Counted from the first letter of the stretch, positions 33,448-46,789 are shown. The stretch: DNA of 64,000 nt from Apoda limacodes (GCA_946406115.1 OX291544.1:24321521-24385520), one strand, 5' to 3'. The notes: generated from the sequence alone by a model not told the origin. Program-made: numbers and translations.

Positions 33448-33815
33448 GCGGTCACCGTAGCCTATGGACGCTTGCAACACCAGGGGTATTACTCGCGCGT
33501 TGCCGACCCGTCAAAAATCTAATTACTTCTTTCTTCAAGAACCCCATACTGTAGTGCTTAGAGAAAACCTTGGCAAGGAGCTCATTCCACAACCCAAGCG
33601 CTCGCGGGAGGAGTTTTCTCTGAAATCGCACTATACGCGACCATTTCGGTTCTAAAGTGTGAGAATGAATTCCCTGCCAATGACGAGCGGTGCAATGGTA
33701 GAAAGTAGCCGTGGGAATCATTTCGATGAATTTAATCCACAGAACACATCCCATTATACAGGCGGTAGAAAACACACAGCGAGACAAAGTCTCTCCTCAG
33801 ACTTAAACTGCTAAG
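33448..33815 (-). pseudogene. Jockey-type LINE C-terminal ORF2 fragment
   Basis: The minus frame 33787-33452 reads ATFYHCTARHWQGIHSHTLE, then LPRALGLWNELLAKVF and a FKKEVIRFL-type end (LKKEVIRFLTGRQRASN). This parallels 48507-48800 closely. The tail (about 33452-33510) is the common 3' UTR; the terminal T-run is missing. The upstream end is abrupt. Confidence 0.75.
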
Positions 33816-34736
33816 AAAATTGGCTGTGACATACAGACCAACAGACAGACACCGAAGGTACACCATACGGATTTCCTTTTTATTTTTTACAGAAATATAC
33901 AAAGGCCAGGTTCCAAAAGTTTCTTTGATGTTTGAAGGTCTACGAATAAATTACAACAATAAGGTGAGGGCAAAAAGGGGTGTCAGGATTGGGTGATATT
34001 TTCTGTAGTTGTGTAACAGGAGTATTTTGCTCACGCGGCTTAAAAGTTAAAGCTAAGAAAAAAACATTTTGACTTTGAAACCCAATTACATAAAAATATT
34101 TTAGAGAAAAAATCCCAAAAAACCTTAAACGCCATCATTCTTTTGTTTTTATTTTAAAAAGGAAACTTTCTTCTGCCTTAAAAGTCTATATTAAAATATA
34201 CCAACACAACCTACCTAGTACATAAACCAACACATAAGGTGACATAAATTCGATTTATGATTGGCATAATAGCTTCAGAAATCAGTTCCGGGAATAAATT
34301 TCTGTCATTTCTAACAAAAAAGGTAACTGAAAAAAGTTACTAATAAAGTTTCTGCAGTTTTCCTAACTTTTAAGCTTTATTGGGAAATCTGATTTCACAA
34401 ACTCAATGGCTATCTTTTTGTAAACTTAATTTAAAGTGCAAACAGCGTTAGCAATTCTGTGCACTATTCACTAGGATGCACCACTTCTAACAGAAACTGA
34501 CTTAATTCACTTTCAGAATCCTTCTAATTCCGATAAACTCCATGACAATAAAGATCATTTTCCTTGCATATTATTATTTAACTGGGTAAGCATCTTTTTT
34601 ACATTAGCCTTTTATACCCACTTGTTACGTCAACATATATAAACAAAAACACTTCATAAGTTTGTAGCTTCAACTCGTAGTGCTATTGAAATATTTCAGG
34701 CTTTTACCTATTTCGATCTAAAAGTGGACAGAAAGA

Positions 34737-34795
34737 TAGCGTAGGCTTTGTAATAGGCTCCATTGGCTCCCTTTGGGTATGGAACCCTAAAAAGT
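34737..34795 (+). repeat. Small 3' fragment of the 'ggttccgta' family
   Basis: 'taataggctccattggctcc' then 'ctttgggtatggaaccctaa' is the family's 3' end. Another scrap is at 33818-33880 ('ggctgtgacatacagacc...cagacagac'). The area 33880-36000 otherwise holds nothing recognised. Confidence 0.5.
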
Positions 34796-36014
34796 ATCAT
34801 CAAAATATTTTTAATAATAGGCAGAGTAATTAGGACTGAAGACAGATGCAAAGAGAGCAACAGACCAGTTATCTGAACTACCAAACCTCACAGCCCAAGT
34901 ATCTTACGATCTATATTTTTATAAGGACGTCTTTAGTTATATATTCTATAATTCTTAGGTACACTTTTTGTATTTATTAAAACATACATAATACATTAAA
35001 TAGTACATGTAGGAAAAATAATATTCGAAGGCATAAGTTTGCATATGTAAATTCAATTGTACGTACCTCTGTACCTACTAAAAAATTTCTTACTCCATCT
35101 CTCAGTGTTAATTTTATATAGGACGGGAATAGCTTTAGGCTAAGTATATACTCTGATTTTCCAAAATTATCATATTACATACATAAAATTATCCCTGAGC
35201 TTAAGTTTCCGCATAAATACAGGTCCCCTTTTATGATTATATTTGTAATTTAAAATCTATCCTGAAGTGTGTTTCCACAAAATAAAGTTAAGTTCTGCTT
35301 TCGCGAGATCAAAATATCGTATACTAAAAGTTTTGTGAGGAATTAAAGTATGAAACTTATATTGAATTGTGAAAACATTCTTATAAGTTATAAACCAAGT
35401 CATTAAATAACTAAAAAAAATCTTAAATATGAAAATAAATGATGTCATAATTGTGATTAGTCGCCTTTAAAACAATTTTGAAATTTCGAACTATTTTATT
35501 TATTATTACACAAGTCTAAGGCCGAGTTGACACTGCAACACCACGCCCGACGCACGATTTACTAACATAATTACTTACTGATTATTTGTTGGTTGATATC
35601 GATTCTTTTGTTTATTTGTACTTAAACTCAGTGTCCGCACTGTATACGATTTTTGAGCGAGAAGAAACGACATTATATCAAAATTTTGATTTTTGTAAAC
35701 CGAGGGCAAATCGCCAGCGCAATCACAAAATCAAGTACATACAAGTGCTTATGTATTTCGATTAACGTGATGATGACGTGAAAGCAGATTGGTTTCACTT
35801 TATTGTTTGATTGTACTAGTGTGTTGTATCATCAAAAAATCTAAGATCATGTTTATACAAACATACTACTTTGCTGGATGTTATATATTTGATAATAATT
35901 TAATTGACTTATTGGCTCAGTTGGGAGTGGTACTACCTTCTGAGTCAATTGCCTCGCACAAGACAGATATTTATGTTTGTCTATAATCATATATATATAC
36001 ATATATTCATATTT

Positions 36015-36500
36015 TTAACAAAGCACCATCTATGTATATATATATAAACGACTGCACCGAATCGGATAATTTATGTTGTTTTTATTATTGTTAGGGCAAG
36101 GTTTATATGAAATAAAAAAGGGTCAAGTGGGAGTCGGTTAACATAGCACCATCTATCTACCAATGCAGTTAACAGATATCGCCATCTGTTAGAATCATTT
36201 GGAGCTAACAGATTATTGTGACACGTGGTGGTTATACTATTAAATTGAAGCTAATATGAAACGTTTGTATTTTTAATATAGCGCCATCTATCGAAGAATC
36301 TTTTGGAGCTAACAGATAATAGACAAATAATTTGCAATAAAATAATATTGCGACTATAAATAGCTATAACTATAAAGCTATCCTATCTTTTAAGTTAGAT
36401 CAAATAACAGATAGTTACGAAGTTTTATCAAAATCGGTTCACTAGTTTAGGAGTTCATCGCGGACAAACAACGTGACAAGTAATTTATATATATTAAGAT
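36015..36500 (+). repeat. Repeat block with 'gcgccatctatc...ggagctaacaga' units
   Basis: 'gccatctgttagaatcattt' + 'ggagctaacag' (36182-36213) and 'gccatctatcgaagaatctt' + 'ttggagctaacag' (36283-36315) are direct repeats. 'agcaccatctat' appears at 36022 and 36145. The block ends 'atcaaaatcggttcactagt' and 'gcggacaaacaacgtgac', a phrase I associate with lepidopteran dispersed repeats. Confidence 0.5.
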
Positions 36501-36962
36501 ATATACATATATATATTATGTACCTTTCATTAAAGTTGTCTGGTACTCATAGTATAAGCTTTGCTTAGTTTGGTATCAGATGGCGCTGCGTGATTTGTCT
36601 AGAAATAATATTTTGAATGCTATTATTTTCCGTTTTACGACTTTCTCGATTTATTTCTTGAACTAAGGATGAATTTAAAATATCAATTAAATGTATAAAT
36701 TGGGTAGCAAACGTCCATAACGGCACTAACCTACCTTTTCTTAGTAGCGTTTTGTTGATAAGCATTATACGCATTGAATACGGTATGTTTTTTATGCGAA
36801 AATTAGATCATTTTATTGGCATAACATGATTTTGGTCTATGCTGAATATGGTGTCACTTTTAGTCCGCATTCAAAGCATTGGCTGCACATTCTCGGGTGT
36901 TAGAACAGTTGTTACGCTGTTAAAATAGTGACCTGTCATATTTTTTGTTTATATTTCTCACA

Positions 36963-37150
36963 GCTCTCAATGCCGTCAACAAAACGCAGCTCTTTTCATC
37001 GCCACTAAATGGTGATTCGACGGTTGATAGCCAGTGTAGCCCCGGCATTTTTGGAAAAGTAGAACGAAAATTATTTTTAAATACAACAAGAAATGATCTT
37101 CTAAGAATGCTCTTTTCTGAATCATCCGTATCGCGTTTAATGTTTTCGTG
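36963..37150 (+). other. Exon-like open segment (possible host exon)
   Basis: The segment is preceded by 'tgtttatatttctcacag', a good acceptor with a pyrimidine-rich tract, and followed by 'gtaaatg', an acceptable donor. The plus frame is open throughout: LNAVNKTQLFSSPLNGDSTV, then QCSPGIFGKVERKLFLNTTR and ending SRLMFS. Length 188 bases. No homology recognised. The minus strand is also open (36920-37183), so a chance ORF cannot be excluded. Confidence 0.25.
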
Positions 37151-37843
37151 GTAAATGCCGGGCGCAAAGGATATGTTTTGCAATATAGAATTACAAATAC
37201 TTAGGCTATAAATTATTTACTTATTTTGTCCTGTCTTTTTTATATCTTTAAATGCTTCTCGTATCTTGAAGATCTGATAATAGTTGTTCTTACCTTATCA
37301 GATACATAAATCTCTGAGGACAAATGATATTTAGTTATTGTCTAGGCTCCTACAGGAACATATCTATATTTTTTCTATTTCTTTGCGTACGTTACATTTT
37401 GATTTACTGTTTTTATTTACAAATAGTGACAGTGACTATTTCATTGTTCATTTTTAATATCTAAGCTATTCTAAATAAATATTTTTAGTCAGTTGACTAT
37501 ATATGTTTTATTAAATTTGTATTGTATAGGACATTTATTAAATTTAATCAGGCAGTAATATTACAAACACGAAATTTTTGTGCGTTTGTTTATTATTTTA
37601 TGACAAGTTATTAAAGCTACTAATCTGTTTGACACAGGTATAATTTTCTATCAAATTAAATTAAATTTCAAATAAAATAAATAAAACTAATAAGAATTTG
37701 CAAATGGACGTATGGTATTGTATCGGATTATCATATAGCATCCTAAAGTCTAAAAATTTCGCGTCGCGTCATCACCGAGATAGTGGTTATAAAAAAAAAA
37801 TGCAATTTATATTGAGCATGATAAGTTGATTAGGATAGTATTA

Positions 37844-38052
37844 TATAATCTGTGCCCCCGGCGATAAACGCCATCTATTTAATTTATTAGTAAATGCCGA
37901 TAGCCCGAGACGGCAAGGAGTCGCTAGCAATATTTCGCTACTAGCGGCATCTAACGTCTATGGAGGGTAAACAAAATAGCCCAAGTTACGGCGATCCCAT
38001 TTCTTTGTATGGTATTAGACATCTGAACTAGTATAATATAATATAATCTGTG
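37844..38052. mobile_element. Short insertion between 11-bp direct repeats
   Basis: 'tataatctgtg' occurs at 37844-37854 and again at 38042-38052. The 187 bp between contains 'gataaacgccatctattt', 'gagacggcaaggagtcgc', and ends in a TA-rich run. It could be a SINE-like insertion with target duplication. No Pol III boxes seen. Confidence 0.4.
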
Positions 38053-39100
38053 ATTTGGAGTATAAAAATATTGTATTATAAGCTATGTATTGTTTACCAT
38101 TTTTTATTTCACATTACGCATGCCATTTGTGGCATACACTCGAGGCAGTTTTCGGCCACTACTTAGCCGTATTTTGCATACCCATATTTTAACACAACCT
38201 TATACTATTGACCATTACAATTAGCCACTACCGCAGACCGCGACTGCCTGTGACACGCTTTATAATAATTTAGGAGTAGGGCACACAAAAAGTAATAGTG
38301 CTAACGTGTAGAGGCTTAATACTGAATTAACTATTTGTATAAATGATGCAACAGTTGTAATATTAGGCTCAGAAGGCAGTAACATTAGAATTTGGTATTT
38401 TAAATCTAAATATTCTTATCACTTTACTATTATAATTAAAAAAACATTCAAAATATTATCGATTCATTTCGCTGATTTCAGCTCCTGTAAATATTATATT
38501 TATTTTTGATTTGACATTTGTTGCAAATAATAAATATTATCACTGAAGATGCTGTAATCAGCTAAATGTATTATTTATTATATATTATGTATTATATAAT
38601 TAAAATAGTAAACTGATAAGAAATCAAACTTATATTTTATTAATATCAAATCTAAATCTTTCGTATACACATTAGCAACGTTAAGAACTTACTGTTAACT
38701 GTTTAATATTACTCATTTCATTACACTTACACGAAAAAAGTGTGTTAAGTGCAGGTAAAGCGGGTGCTAAGATCTTAATTAATAACTTCCACGGGTATTG
38801 CTTTGTAAATTTTATGTCAATCGTTTCTCTAAGCAAAGGGTGCGTGCATTGATCTCTTGGGCGGTAATGACGAGCCTATTCCATTAAGTATGTATGGGAG
38901 CTGTTGTTCAAAATATGAACTTCGCGCCAAGCGAGCAATTACAGGTTTTTATTTCAGCCAAAACTGGCTCTGGCTGTGGCGTTGTTTTCTCTACTTCTAT
39001 TTCCGCCATTTAAATTTATTTGGTGAATATATTTATTGTTTTCACCTTATATTATTTTTATTTATTTACTAGCAAATGGGATGGAAAACATTGTGTATTA

Positions 39101-39396
39101 CAGGGCCTTAGCTAAGGGAGGGCATTGTAGGGCAATGTCCTACCTTGCAATACTAATGCCCTACCTTAAAAGTACCATAAACTAAGGTGTAATATATATA
39201 AATTGTTTTCCCGTACTATAAATTAATACCATTTTGCTCTTGTTTTCCCCCGATCCCATCCAATTACCTTCTACCTTAATTACTCACGCTCACAAGCAGG
39301 TAAAATAATGAAAGATAGAAAAATTAGTTGCGCCGCCGTACCCGTGCATGAAACCACCGCTGGCCTACCTTGGATTCAACTCTAGCTACAGCCCTG
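39101..39396. mobile_element. hAT-like MITE candidate
   Basis: The ends 'cagggccttagct' and 'agctacagccctg' form imperfect terminal inverted repeats, with similar flanks ('tgtgtatta' left, 'tgtgtatat' right). A CAGGG terminus and about 8-bp duplication are usual for hAT elements. 296 bp, no ORF. Confidence 0.45.
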
Positions 39397-39913
39397 TGTG
39401 TATATATAACAAACTCGAGTAATAAAGCCTTTGGCCTTAGACTTCTAAATAGCATTTCGTTAGAAATTTACTCTTTACCACCATTAATATACAATTTACT
39501 AGTCGTATATTAAAACCAATATTAATTTCTTATATTTTGTTTCAGGTCAGTAAAAAGGACAACGTAAATATTATACCAGTAAGTGTCGAGTTAAATATAT
39601 CTAAATCGAATTGATCATTATTGACATTGGTCCATTTTTCGGATTTATAAAGTACTTGTCAATATACTAAAAGCCGTAATGTTAACCTAAAACTTTCACC
39701 CGATCTTATGTTTTATTATGTAAAACAAACTAGAAATCAAAATATTTTGACAGTTACTGTTGCTATGTTCTGCATTAGGATTTATTATTAGTTACTGTGG
39801 ATATCGTTCAAAAACCATTTTACATGGTTTCTCTTTTACGTGGTATCTCCAATATTTTTAAACAAAATATTCAAACATTTGTAATATTAGACTCAGAATG
39901 CAACGAATAAATG

Positions 39914-40065
39914 TTTTTTTTTTTATTTTGTTATACCACTAAGGTGGCAAACATGTTTACGGTCCGCCCGATGGTAAGCGGCCACCGTAGCCTATGGACG
40001 TTTGTAACACCATGGGTATCACTCGCGCGTTGCCGACCCTTCAAAAATTTAATAACTTACTATAT
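39914..40065 (-). repeat. Jockey-type LINE 3' tail
   Basis: A T-run (39914-39924), 'ttataccactaaggtggcaa', 'cccgatggtaagcggccacc' and 'gcctatggacgtttgtaac' are the 3'-most 140 bp of the element, minus sense, followed at once by unrelated sequence. A heavily 5'-truncated insertion. Confidence 0.75.
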
Positions 40066-40826
40066 ATATAAATAACTTCTTTAAAATATTACCCTTTTGG
40101 TTATTGTGATTATAGAATTACAAGTCTTAAAATTCCGTACACAATTTCAGAACTTTCTGTTACTTATTATTAGTTTGTGTGGGTATCGATCAAGAAACTA
40201 TTTAACATGGTGCCTTACAAATTGCTTAACAGACTTCTAGTTTTCGGTTCTTAATTTTTTTCTTTTTAGCAGTCGATTTTTGTTTTTTTAATATAATCAA
40301 ATAATAAATTATTTATTCAAGTAAGTTTCTGAGAACACTTCTGAATCGTCAAAAGAATCTAAACGATGTAATTTCTGCCGAAAATAGCCAACAAGAAGTT
40401 TATTTCTTTATTTATTTATTAGGAAACTCAACAGCTTATTATATTACACACAAGATTATATTTTAGTATGCTTCCAGCTACGAACAATTTAAAGTAAAAC
40501 TGATAAAAAATATGACAGTTAGATCGATATGTTATGTAGCTGCCAGCATCAATATTAAGTACATAGAGCCAATAACAGAGTCTCACGACATGACACAATG
40601 CAGTGGTGACTGATAATAAGAGTATAAACATAGTCATTGTAATAGTTAAATTAAGTAAAATTGACATGTAGTAATTACATATTACAGTGTCGTATAGAAA
40701 TACATATTTATTGTACTAAACTTACTTAAGTACATGAGTAGGTGAAATTTAAAAATAATAACAATAATGACAAGGATATATGGCTACAGGGGTGCCTTAT
40801 CAGTTAATTTCTTAACAATATGGGTT

Positions 40827-42475
40827 CTAAAGACAATATCTCAATATATAAATATCTATAATTTTTTTGTTATAGCAGAGGGGTAGACGAGTCATAACTG
40901 CATTTATGCCGTAATTAGTACGGTGATGAGGTACACTAAACACGCGGGTGTTCCTAGTACGGGTTTTTGGCGTACATAAACTAACTTTAGATACTAGTTC
41001 GCTACAGTTGATATTACCTCGCGTCATGTCATACAAGAAACACATTTCTAACATTTCTCGTCGACTAGCAAGAGATAGAAGTTTGTAATGCTTACAGTCG
41101 TTGATGTAAGAATTATGATGTCTCTTAGATTTAAAATTAAGATTTCGTATGAATTTTTTTTGAACACGTTCGATCTTGTCAGTGTAGATTGCGTACTGTG
41201 GTAACCAAATGGGGCAGCCATATTCTAAATTGCTCCGTACGTAAGCATAATATACCATTTTAAGGCAATTAAATTCATGAAATGGTTTGCATGTCCGCAT
41301 CTTAAAACCTAGTTTGCGATGAGCTTTACAGACAATTGTATCGATATGATTAGAAAATATTAACTTATGATCAAGTAAAAGTCCTAAATCCCGTACCATT
41401 TATACCCGCTCAATCAGGTTTTTATCGAATTTATATGAGTATTTAATGGGGCTTTGTCGACGTGTAAAACTTATGCGCTGGCACTTGTTAATATTAACAG
41501 TTATGTTGTTACGCTGATAGTATGCATACAGGGAGTCCAGATCTCGTTGTATCAGCTCGCAGTCAGTTCCAGAACGTACTTTCATATAAACTTTTTTGTC
41601 ATCGGCATATAATAGATGATTTGCGTGCTTAAAACAGGATCCTATATCATATAGATAGGCACAATATAATAGAGGACCGAGATGAGATCCTTGTGGAACT
41701 ACTGAGGGAATATTGACGAAGTCAGATTTGTAACCTCCCATGAAAACAGCTTGCGAGCGATTAGTTAAATAAGAACGGATCCACCATAATAAATCTCCTT
41801 GGATTCCAAGGGCGTGTAACTTTGCAATTAGGATCTCCTGATCTACACGATCAAAGGCCTTTTCAAAGTCAGTATAGATAACATCTACCTGACCAGTGCC
41901 TTCCATCTCACATAGAACATAGTCTGAAAAGACTGCAAGATTTGAGTTGGTTGAGCGGCCTTTGAGGAAACCGTGTTGATTATAGGGTATGCCTTGTGAA
42001 ATAATTGGATTAATATTACGATAGACAATAATTTCAAATAATTTACTGATAACAGCTAAAATAGAAATAGGGCGATAATTTGAGATGAGGGACTTTGACC
42101 CTTTTTTGTGTATGGGCACCACGTGTGCTCTTTTCCATAGCGATGGAAATTAACCTTCGCGTAAAGACATTTGGAATAACAAAGTTATTGTTTTAGTCAG
42201 ACTTACCGCACATTTAGTAAGAAATATTGCTGGTATTCCATCACAGACAGGGCCTTTGGATACGTCTAGTGATTGCAATAGTTTAGAAACAATATCTTCT
42301 GTTACATTAATTCTTGACATAACACTGTTGTTGAGATGTCCACTGCCCATATCATCACTTACAGATAGCACAGAAGTTTTAGTGAAAAAATCATGGAAAA
42401 AACTATTGAAGGCATAGCAGATTTCTTCTCCCTCATCGAATGTTTTGTCACCTAGTGTAAAATGATTCGGATATT
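40827..42475 (-). pseudogene. LINE reverse transcriptase and C-terminal domain
   Basis: It begins YAFNSFFHDFF, then LDVSKGPVCDGIPAIFLTKC and a TAA at 42152-42150. In frame beyond this: FPSLWKRAHVVPIHKKGSKS, SNYRPISIL, YTDFEKAFDRVD (motif A), VVPQGSHLGPLL (motif B; normally GVPQGS) and LLYADDKKVY (catalytic YADD). A second in-frame TAA (41402-41400) separates the thumb/C-terminal part (MVRDLGLLLDHKLIFSNHID, YVRSNLEYGCPIW, CYNKKIIDIYI). With endonuclease it would carry out target-primed reverse transcription. CR1 or Jockey clade; not resolved further. Confidence 0.9.
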
Positions 42476-42820
42476 GACTACCTCCTCGTTTTCGACCACC
42501 TTGTTTACGTAGGTCCAGAATGCCTTAGGAGTGCGCTTAATATTGGATTCCATGTTCGTAATGTGATCTGGAAAACATTGATTCTGTACGCTACGTTGCC
42601 TGGCGCGTAAGAGTGAAAATTCTGCATAGTCCCGTGGATTGCCATATTTTTTCCATTTTATATGAATTTTATTTTTCTCTTTTATCATATTTAATAGTGC
42701 AGAGCTTTACCATGAAGGGGAGTTATTATCTATCGTTCAATACTTTATAAAAGTTTTGTACCGTTTCATCGATGGAGCCCTTGGACAAAGTATTGATCCA
42801 ATCTATTTTACTAAAATGAT
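42375..42820 (-). pseudogene. LINE ORF2 linker region
   Basis: SKIDWINTLSKGSIDETVQN is followed by a shift, and 'PSW' + stop (about 42711) precedes SSALLNMIKEKNKIHIKWKK. RTPKAFWTYVNKVVE is typical linker sequence. Another shift lies near 42475, after which YPNHFTLGDKTFDEGEEICY runs on into the RT. Confidence 0.75.
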
Positions 42821-43605
42821 TATTCAATAATTCGTTGTAAGTTATGTGCCTCTTTAAAAAAAGTTACATGTAAATCAGTTATTTCTATGATTACAGAGGG
42901 GTGATGAGGGTCTTCATTGAGCAGACTTCTATGGCCCTTATTAACAGATAGGGGAAGATTACAAAAAGTTAGATCTAATGTACGGTGGTTAGCATTGAGA
43001 ATACTGCTATATTGTGAAAGACCTTGAAATGTTAGATCTTCTATAAATGAGCCAGCAATATACTGCATTTCACGAGACCCAATTTTGGTAAGTAAATAAG
43101 TATCATTTGACCATTGTAAACATGGGAGATTGAAATCGCCTGCTAAAAGGATCGTACTGGAAGGATAGATCTCTATTAATCGTGAAACTGATTGCTTAAC
43201 GTCATCGATACGAGAGGCAAGATCACTTATATCCGGTGGAATATACACCGAGACAATGTGCAGTTCTCCATTTGCGTTTAAGCTCTCAGCAGGCATAGTG
43301 ATGCAGAGTAGTTCCGTGACTGTGTTTGAAAAGTCATGACGAACATATGCTTTGAGTTTGCGGTTGACACATATCATTATTCCCCCTCCGTTTTTTTTAC
43401 CAGTTAGAACAAGGTCACGGTCGCAGCGAAAAACCTCATACCTGTCGTCACAGAGTTCGGAGTGGGATATATCATTTTGAAGCCATGTTTCCGTAAACAT
43501 CATTAAATCATAGTCATTGCATAGTATACCATTATATAAATCTAAACATTTAGTTCTAAGTCCACGCACATTCTGATAGTAGGTATTTAAATTTATTTTT
43601 TGGGC
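42820..43605 (-). pseudogene. LINE endonuclease domain
   Basis: This is an apurinic-type endonuclease that would nick the target. The frame opens after a TGA near 43614 and reads INLNTYYQNVRGLRTK (the QNVRG Asn motif), then FTETWL (catalytic Glu), LAGDFNLP, RTLDLTF and HHPSVI (the SDH-like end). The domain is nearly intact. The frame then shifts near 42840 (NELLNNHFSKIDWINTL continues in another frame), so the ORF2 product is broken here. Confidence 0.85.
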
Positions 43606-43610
43606 AGCGA

Positions 43611-46420
43611 ACTTTCATAGTAATAAGCAAATAATAAGTTCTATTTAAAGTGATAATACAATACTTTGTTATACATACAATTATTAGTTAAGAAGAGCCA
43701 CTAGACTCTACTAAGTGATACGAATCTGCGAAATCTGCTAAGAAATATTTTTTTTATATTTATTCTTAGTTCAGCTAGATATTTTTATATTTTAGTTGCT
43801 ACGATTTCTTGCTTATCTTAGAAAGGAAGATTTAGGCCCGTCAGATCAATTGCAGTTGAAACCTAGTATAGCAGTTTAAATTTTCATTTTGTCAATTTTC
43901 GTAAGATTGACAACAGAGTAACGTATTTTAAGTTTTAACCTTAGATTCGTTTTAATCCTCACCGCCGACGAGTCAAACTGTGAATGTCGTTTAACTTCAA
44001 TATGGCGGCCGTTTTTACGAACAGTTGATTGTTGACGCAGCTCCTTGGCTTACGTCGCCGTGGTAAAGCTTGATGACAGCGGCAAAAGAGATATTTATGG
44101 ACAGTTGGTATTGGGTCAGCTTAGATGATTTTCACTTTGATCTTCTTACAGCGTAAAGTATTAAATAAGTATTTCATATTGTTTGCTACATAAATTACAT
44201 ATTTATACACCAAAGTCCACAAGATAATTTTTTTGTAAATATTTTGTGAGTTTTGGAAGGTACCTATTTTTATAATACCAATAAAGTTTACATATTGTCA
44301 ATCCTCTTAACAATTATGTTGTAAAATACAAAGATTAAAATTATAATAATCAAATTGAGATAACACTGAATTAATTCTTTCTTGTTATGTTACATTGTGC
44401 ATATTGTGCATTAATATTGAATCTCAATAAGAATTACTGTCAGTATAAGTACCTAATTAAATAATAATTTTTATCAAAAATATATTTAAACGCAAGTAGT
44501 CAGAAATTCGTCTTAGCAACCTGTTCCTAGTGTGGAAAAATTTCCTTAAATTATCTTAACAGTTTGAACTATAAGAACCCCAAAAAAAACAGCTACCTGC
44601 AACAAGCCTCTTGTCCGCGAGACTGATGAATTAAGAATGAGTTAATACTGAATGAAATGAATTAAGAGTAAAATGTTGCCACATGCAAAAGATTAAACTA
44701 AGTTAAGCTAAACCTTCGACATATTTCATTTGATCTTACAAAGTTTAAACCATGGATTAAATTTAAACGGAGTTCAGGTAAACTCTGGTTTAAACTGCGA
44801 TTGATCTTACGGTCCTCACTCTTACTTAAGGGACGCCTACACAGTAACTCATTGCCTTAATGTCAAACGTTCAATTGGATTATCAGAAGTATTGAATTCT
44901 ATAAAAAGAGAGATAAGGTCTTTAGTTCGACTGTGCAGAAAAGACAGGTGAAAATTGTTTATTTGATCCGGCGAACAGATAAAAAAATTACATAACTTAT
45001 TGTTCTGTCCTCTATAAGGGCTTATTTTTTACTTTTTGCCGGATATTTAATGTCGAGTTTTTGTAGGTATGTTTATTTTAAAACACATTTTTAGTTCTAA
45101 GCCTAATGATTTTACTGTATAAAAATCAGTGTATAGAAATAGATTATTTACTTTTCGTAACTTTCGTAACAAATAAAAATGAGATTCTAAAGATAATTCA
45201 TTATTTTTTTGAAGTGAAAACTTCTGAAGCGGCGTTGTGGACTATTTTTCTTTATTTTTAGTTAAGTACAAAGTTCTTAAATTTTTTTTCCTATATTCTT
45301 TTTAATATTGCTTTATTCAAATTAATTTAGTCCTCCAAAGAAAAATTCCTTTTTTTTCTTCCTCGTTTTTGTAATCTTCTATTAACATATATATAAACAA
45401 CAGTTAAAAAGTTCATTGGGATAATTTAAGCAAACGTCAAGATAACAGAATCCCCATCTTTTCTTTTGTTGACATATCTTAAAAATCTCTAAACTAAATT
45501 AAAGTTAGAGGCGAGATTTCAACAACTCTCCTGTATCTGAGAAAATAAGTTTTTTACGAAACAGTTTTAAAGAATTGTTGTTGATCGCCAAAACTGATAA
45601 GTAATTTAAAAGCTATGAATTATCAAAAAGAGACACATTAATTTAATATTTAAATGTATTTTTGAATTGCGAGTACCGCTTTTGTTTTTGCAATCATATA
45701 ATTTTAGACTTAAACCTCAATTTTTTTATGTGAAATTATTAAGTTACTTTTTTAGCATAGTGTCTTCTATTTTAGCGGTTTTTACTTTTTTAAATTTTAT
45801 ATATTTAAAGCATAACATATGAAAACCAAAAAGACCGTTGTGACTAAGAGCAGCCCATACAAACCTAGGCCTATTTTTTAACGGGGCTAAATTAAGGATC
45901 TATCTTAAGAAAAAAAATGCATAATTTTTATCTCGAATTTTCGAGTAAAGTATATCTTTAGTAGACCTGTTCATGTAGTAGAACCCTAGTGTAAACATGA
46001 AACTTGTGACAAAACTAAGTACCTACTTGTTTATTCATTAACACTCGTACCTAATCTTAGAATGAAAAGTGGTTTGGGTTTGACATTTTGTATTACAGCG
46101 ACAATTCTCTTGTATTTTAATTGTAGTTCTCCAGTAAATTACATTTCCAACCCAAGGGTTAATTTGTGACAACATCTCAGAGAGAAATCACTGGGACTCG
46201 TTTGTTATATCTGTCACTTGCAAGTTATCAAATAAATAATTAGTCATCACTATTTCTGCACATAAAGTATTTGTTTTGAAGAAAGTTCTCGTGGACTAGA
46301 ATAAGTTAAACTATGTATACTGATTACTGTGTAGAACTAGTTCTTTATTCTGTGATATAAGTAACTTTCTTTGTACAAGACACAAAAATTGTGTCATTGT
46401 TAACTGCAAGTATAATAATA
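43611..46420. other. 2.8-kb AT-rich stretch without recognised features
   Basis: Only a short imperfect inverted motif 'gtttaaaccatgg'/'ctggtttaaac' near 44740-44800 stands out. No ORF over 60 codons. Confidence 0.45.
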
Positions 46421-46421
46421 A

Positions 46422-46714
46422 TCCTAGTATTATGAATCTAAAAGTATGTCTGGATGGATGGATGGATATTTGTTACTCAATCAAGCTTAAACCACTGAAC
46501 GGATCGGGATGAAACTTGACACTTACGTTAGGTCTTGAAATAGGACATAGGCCACTTTTGTCACGAAAAAAACAAAATTTTCCGCGGGAATTACTATAAC
46601 CGAGTTTAAACGAATTATAGCTATAGCAATAGCTTGCAAATTTCATTGGTATAATAAAGGATTTCTACGCCGATAACCGAATTTAGGGCGGGCGGAGCCG
46701 CTGGCAAAATCTAG
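46422..46714 (+). mobile_element. Non-autonomous Helitron (Lep1-like)
   Basis: It starts 'tcctagtattatgaatc' and ends 'gggcgggcggagccgctggc', 'aaaatctag|t'. Interior phrases 'aaaccactgaacggatcggg' and 'ccgcgggaattactataacc' are shared with 50815-51132, its closest relative here. Confidence 0.7.
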
Positions 46715-46789
46715 TATTTTTGGACTTAACTATCAGCGCTATCAAATCCCAAATTAAGTTAGGCTTGTTCTATGGATACCATACAACAG

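Larger units (their letters stand above)
40398..43610 (-). mobile_element. CR1/Jockey-type LINE, 5'-truncated and decayed
   Basis: ORF2 parts occur in the right order on the minus strand from about 43605 to 40827, then a 3' UTR of about 430 bp ending in an (AATA)n-type tail (minus), seen as 'tttatttctttatttattta' at 40400-40420. At least three nonsense codons and two or three frameshifts are present. No ORF1 is seen upstream. Confidence 0.85.

Noticed and set aside
35520..35650. Possible inverted termini ('gttgacactgc' / 'cagtgtccgcactg')
   Set aside because: The match is too short and unordered to call an element.
36920..37183. 87-codon minus-strand ORF
   Set aside because: It overlaps the better-supported plus-strand exon-like segment; no splice signals or motif on the minus strand.
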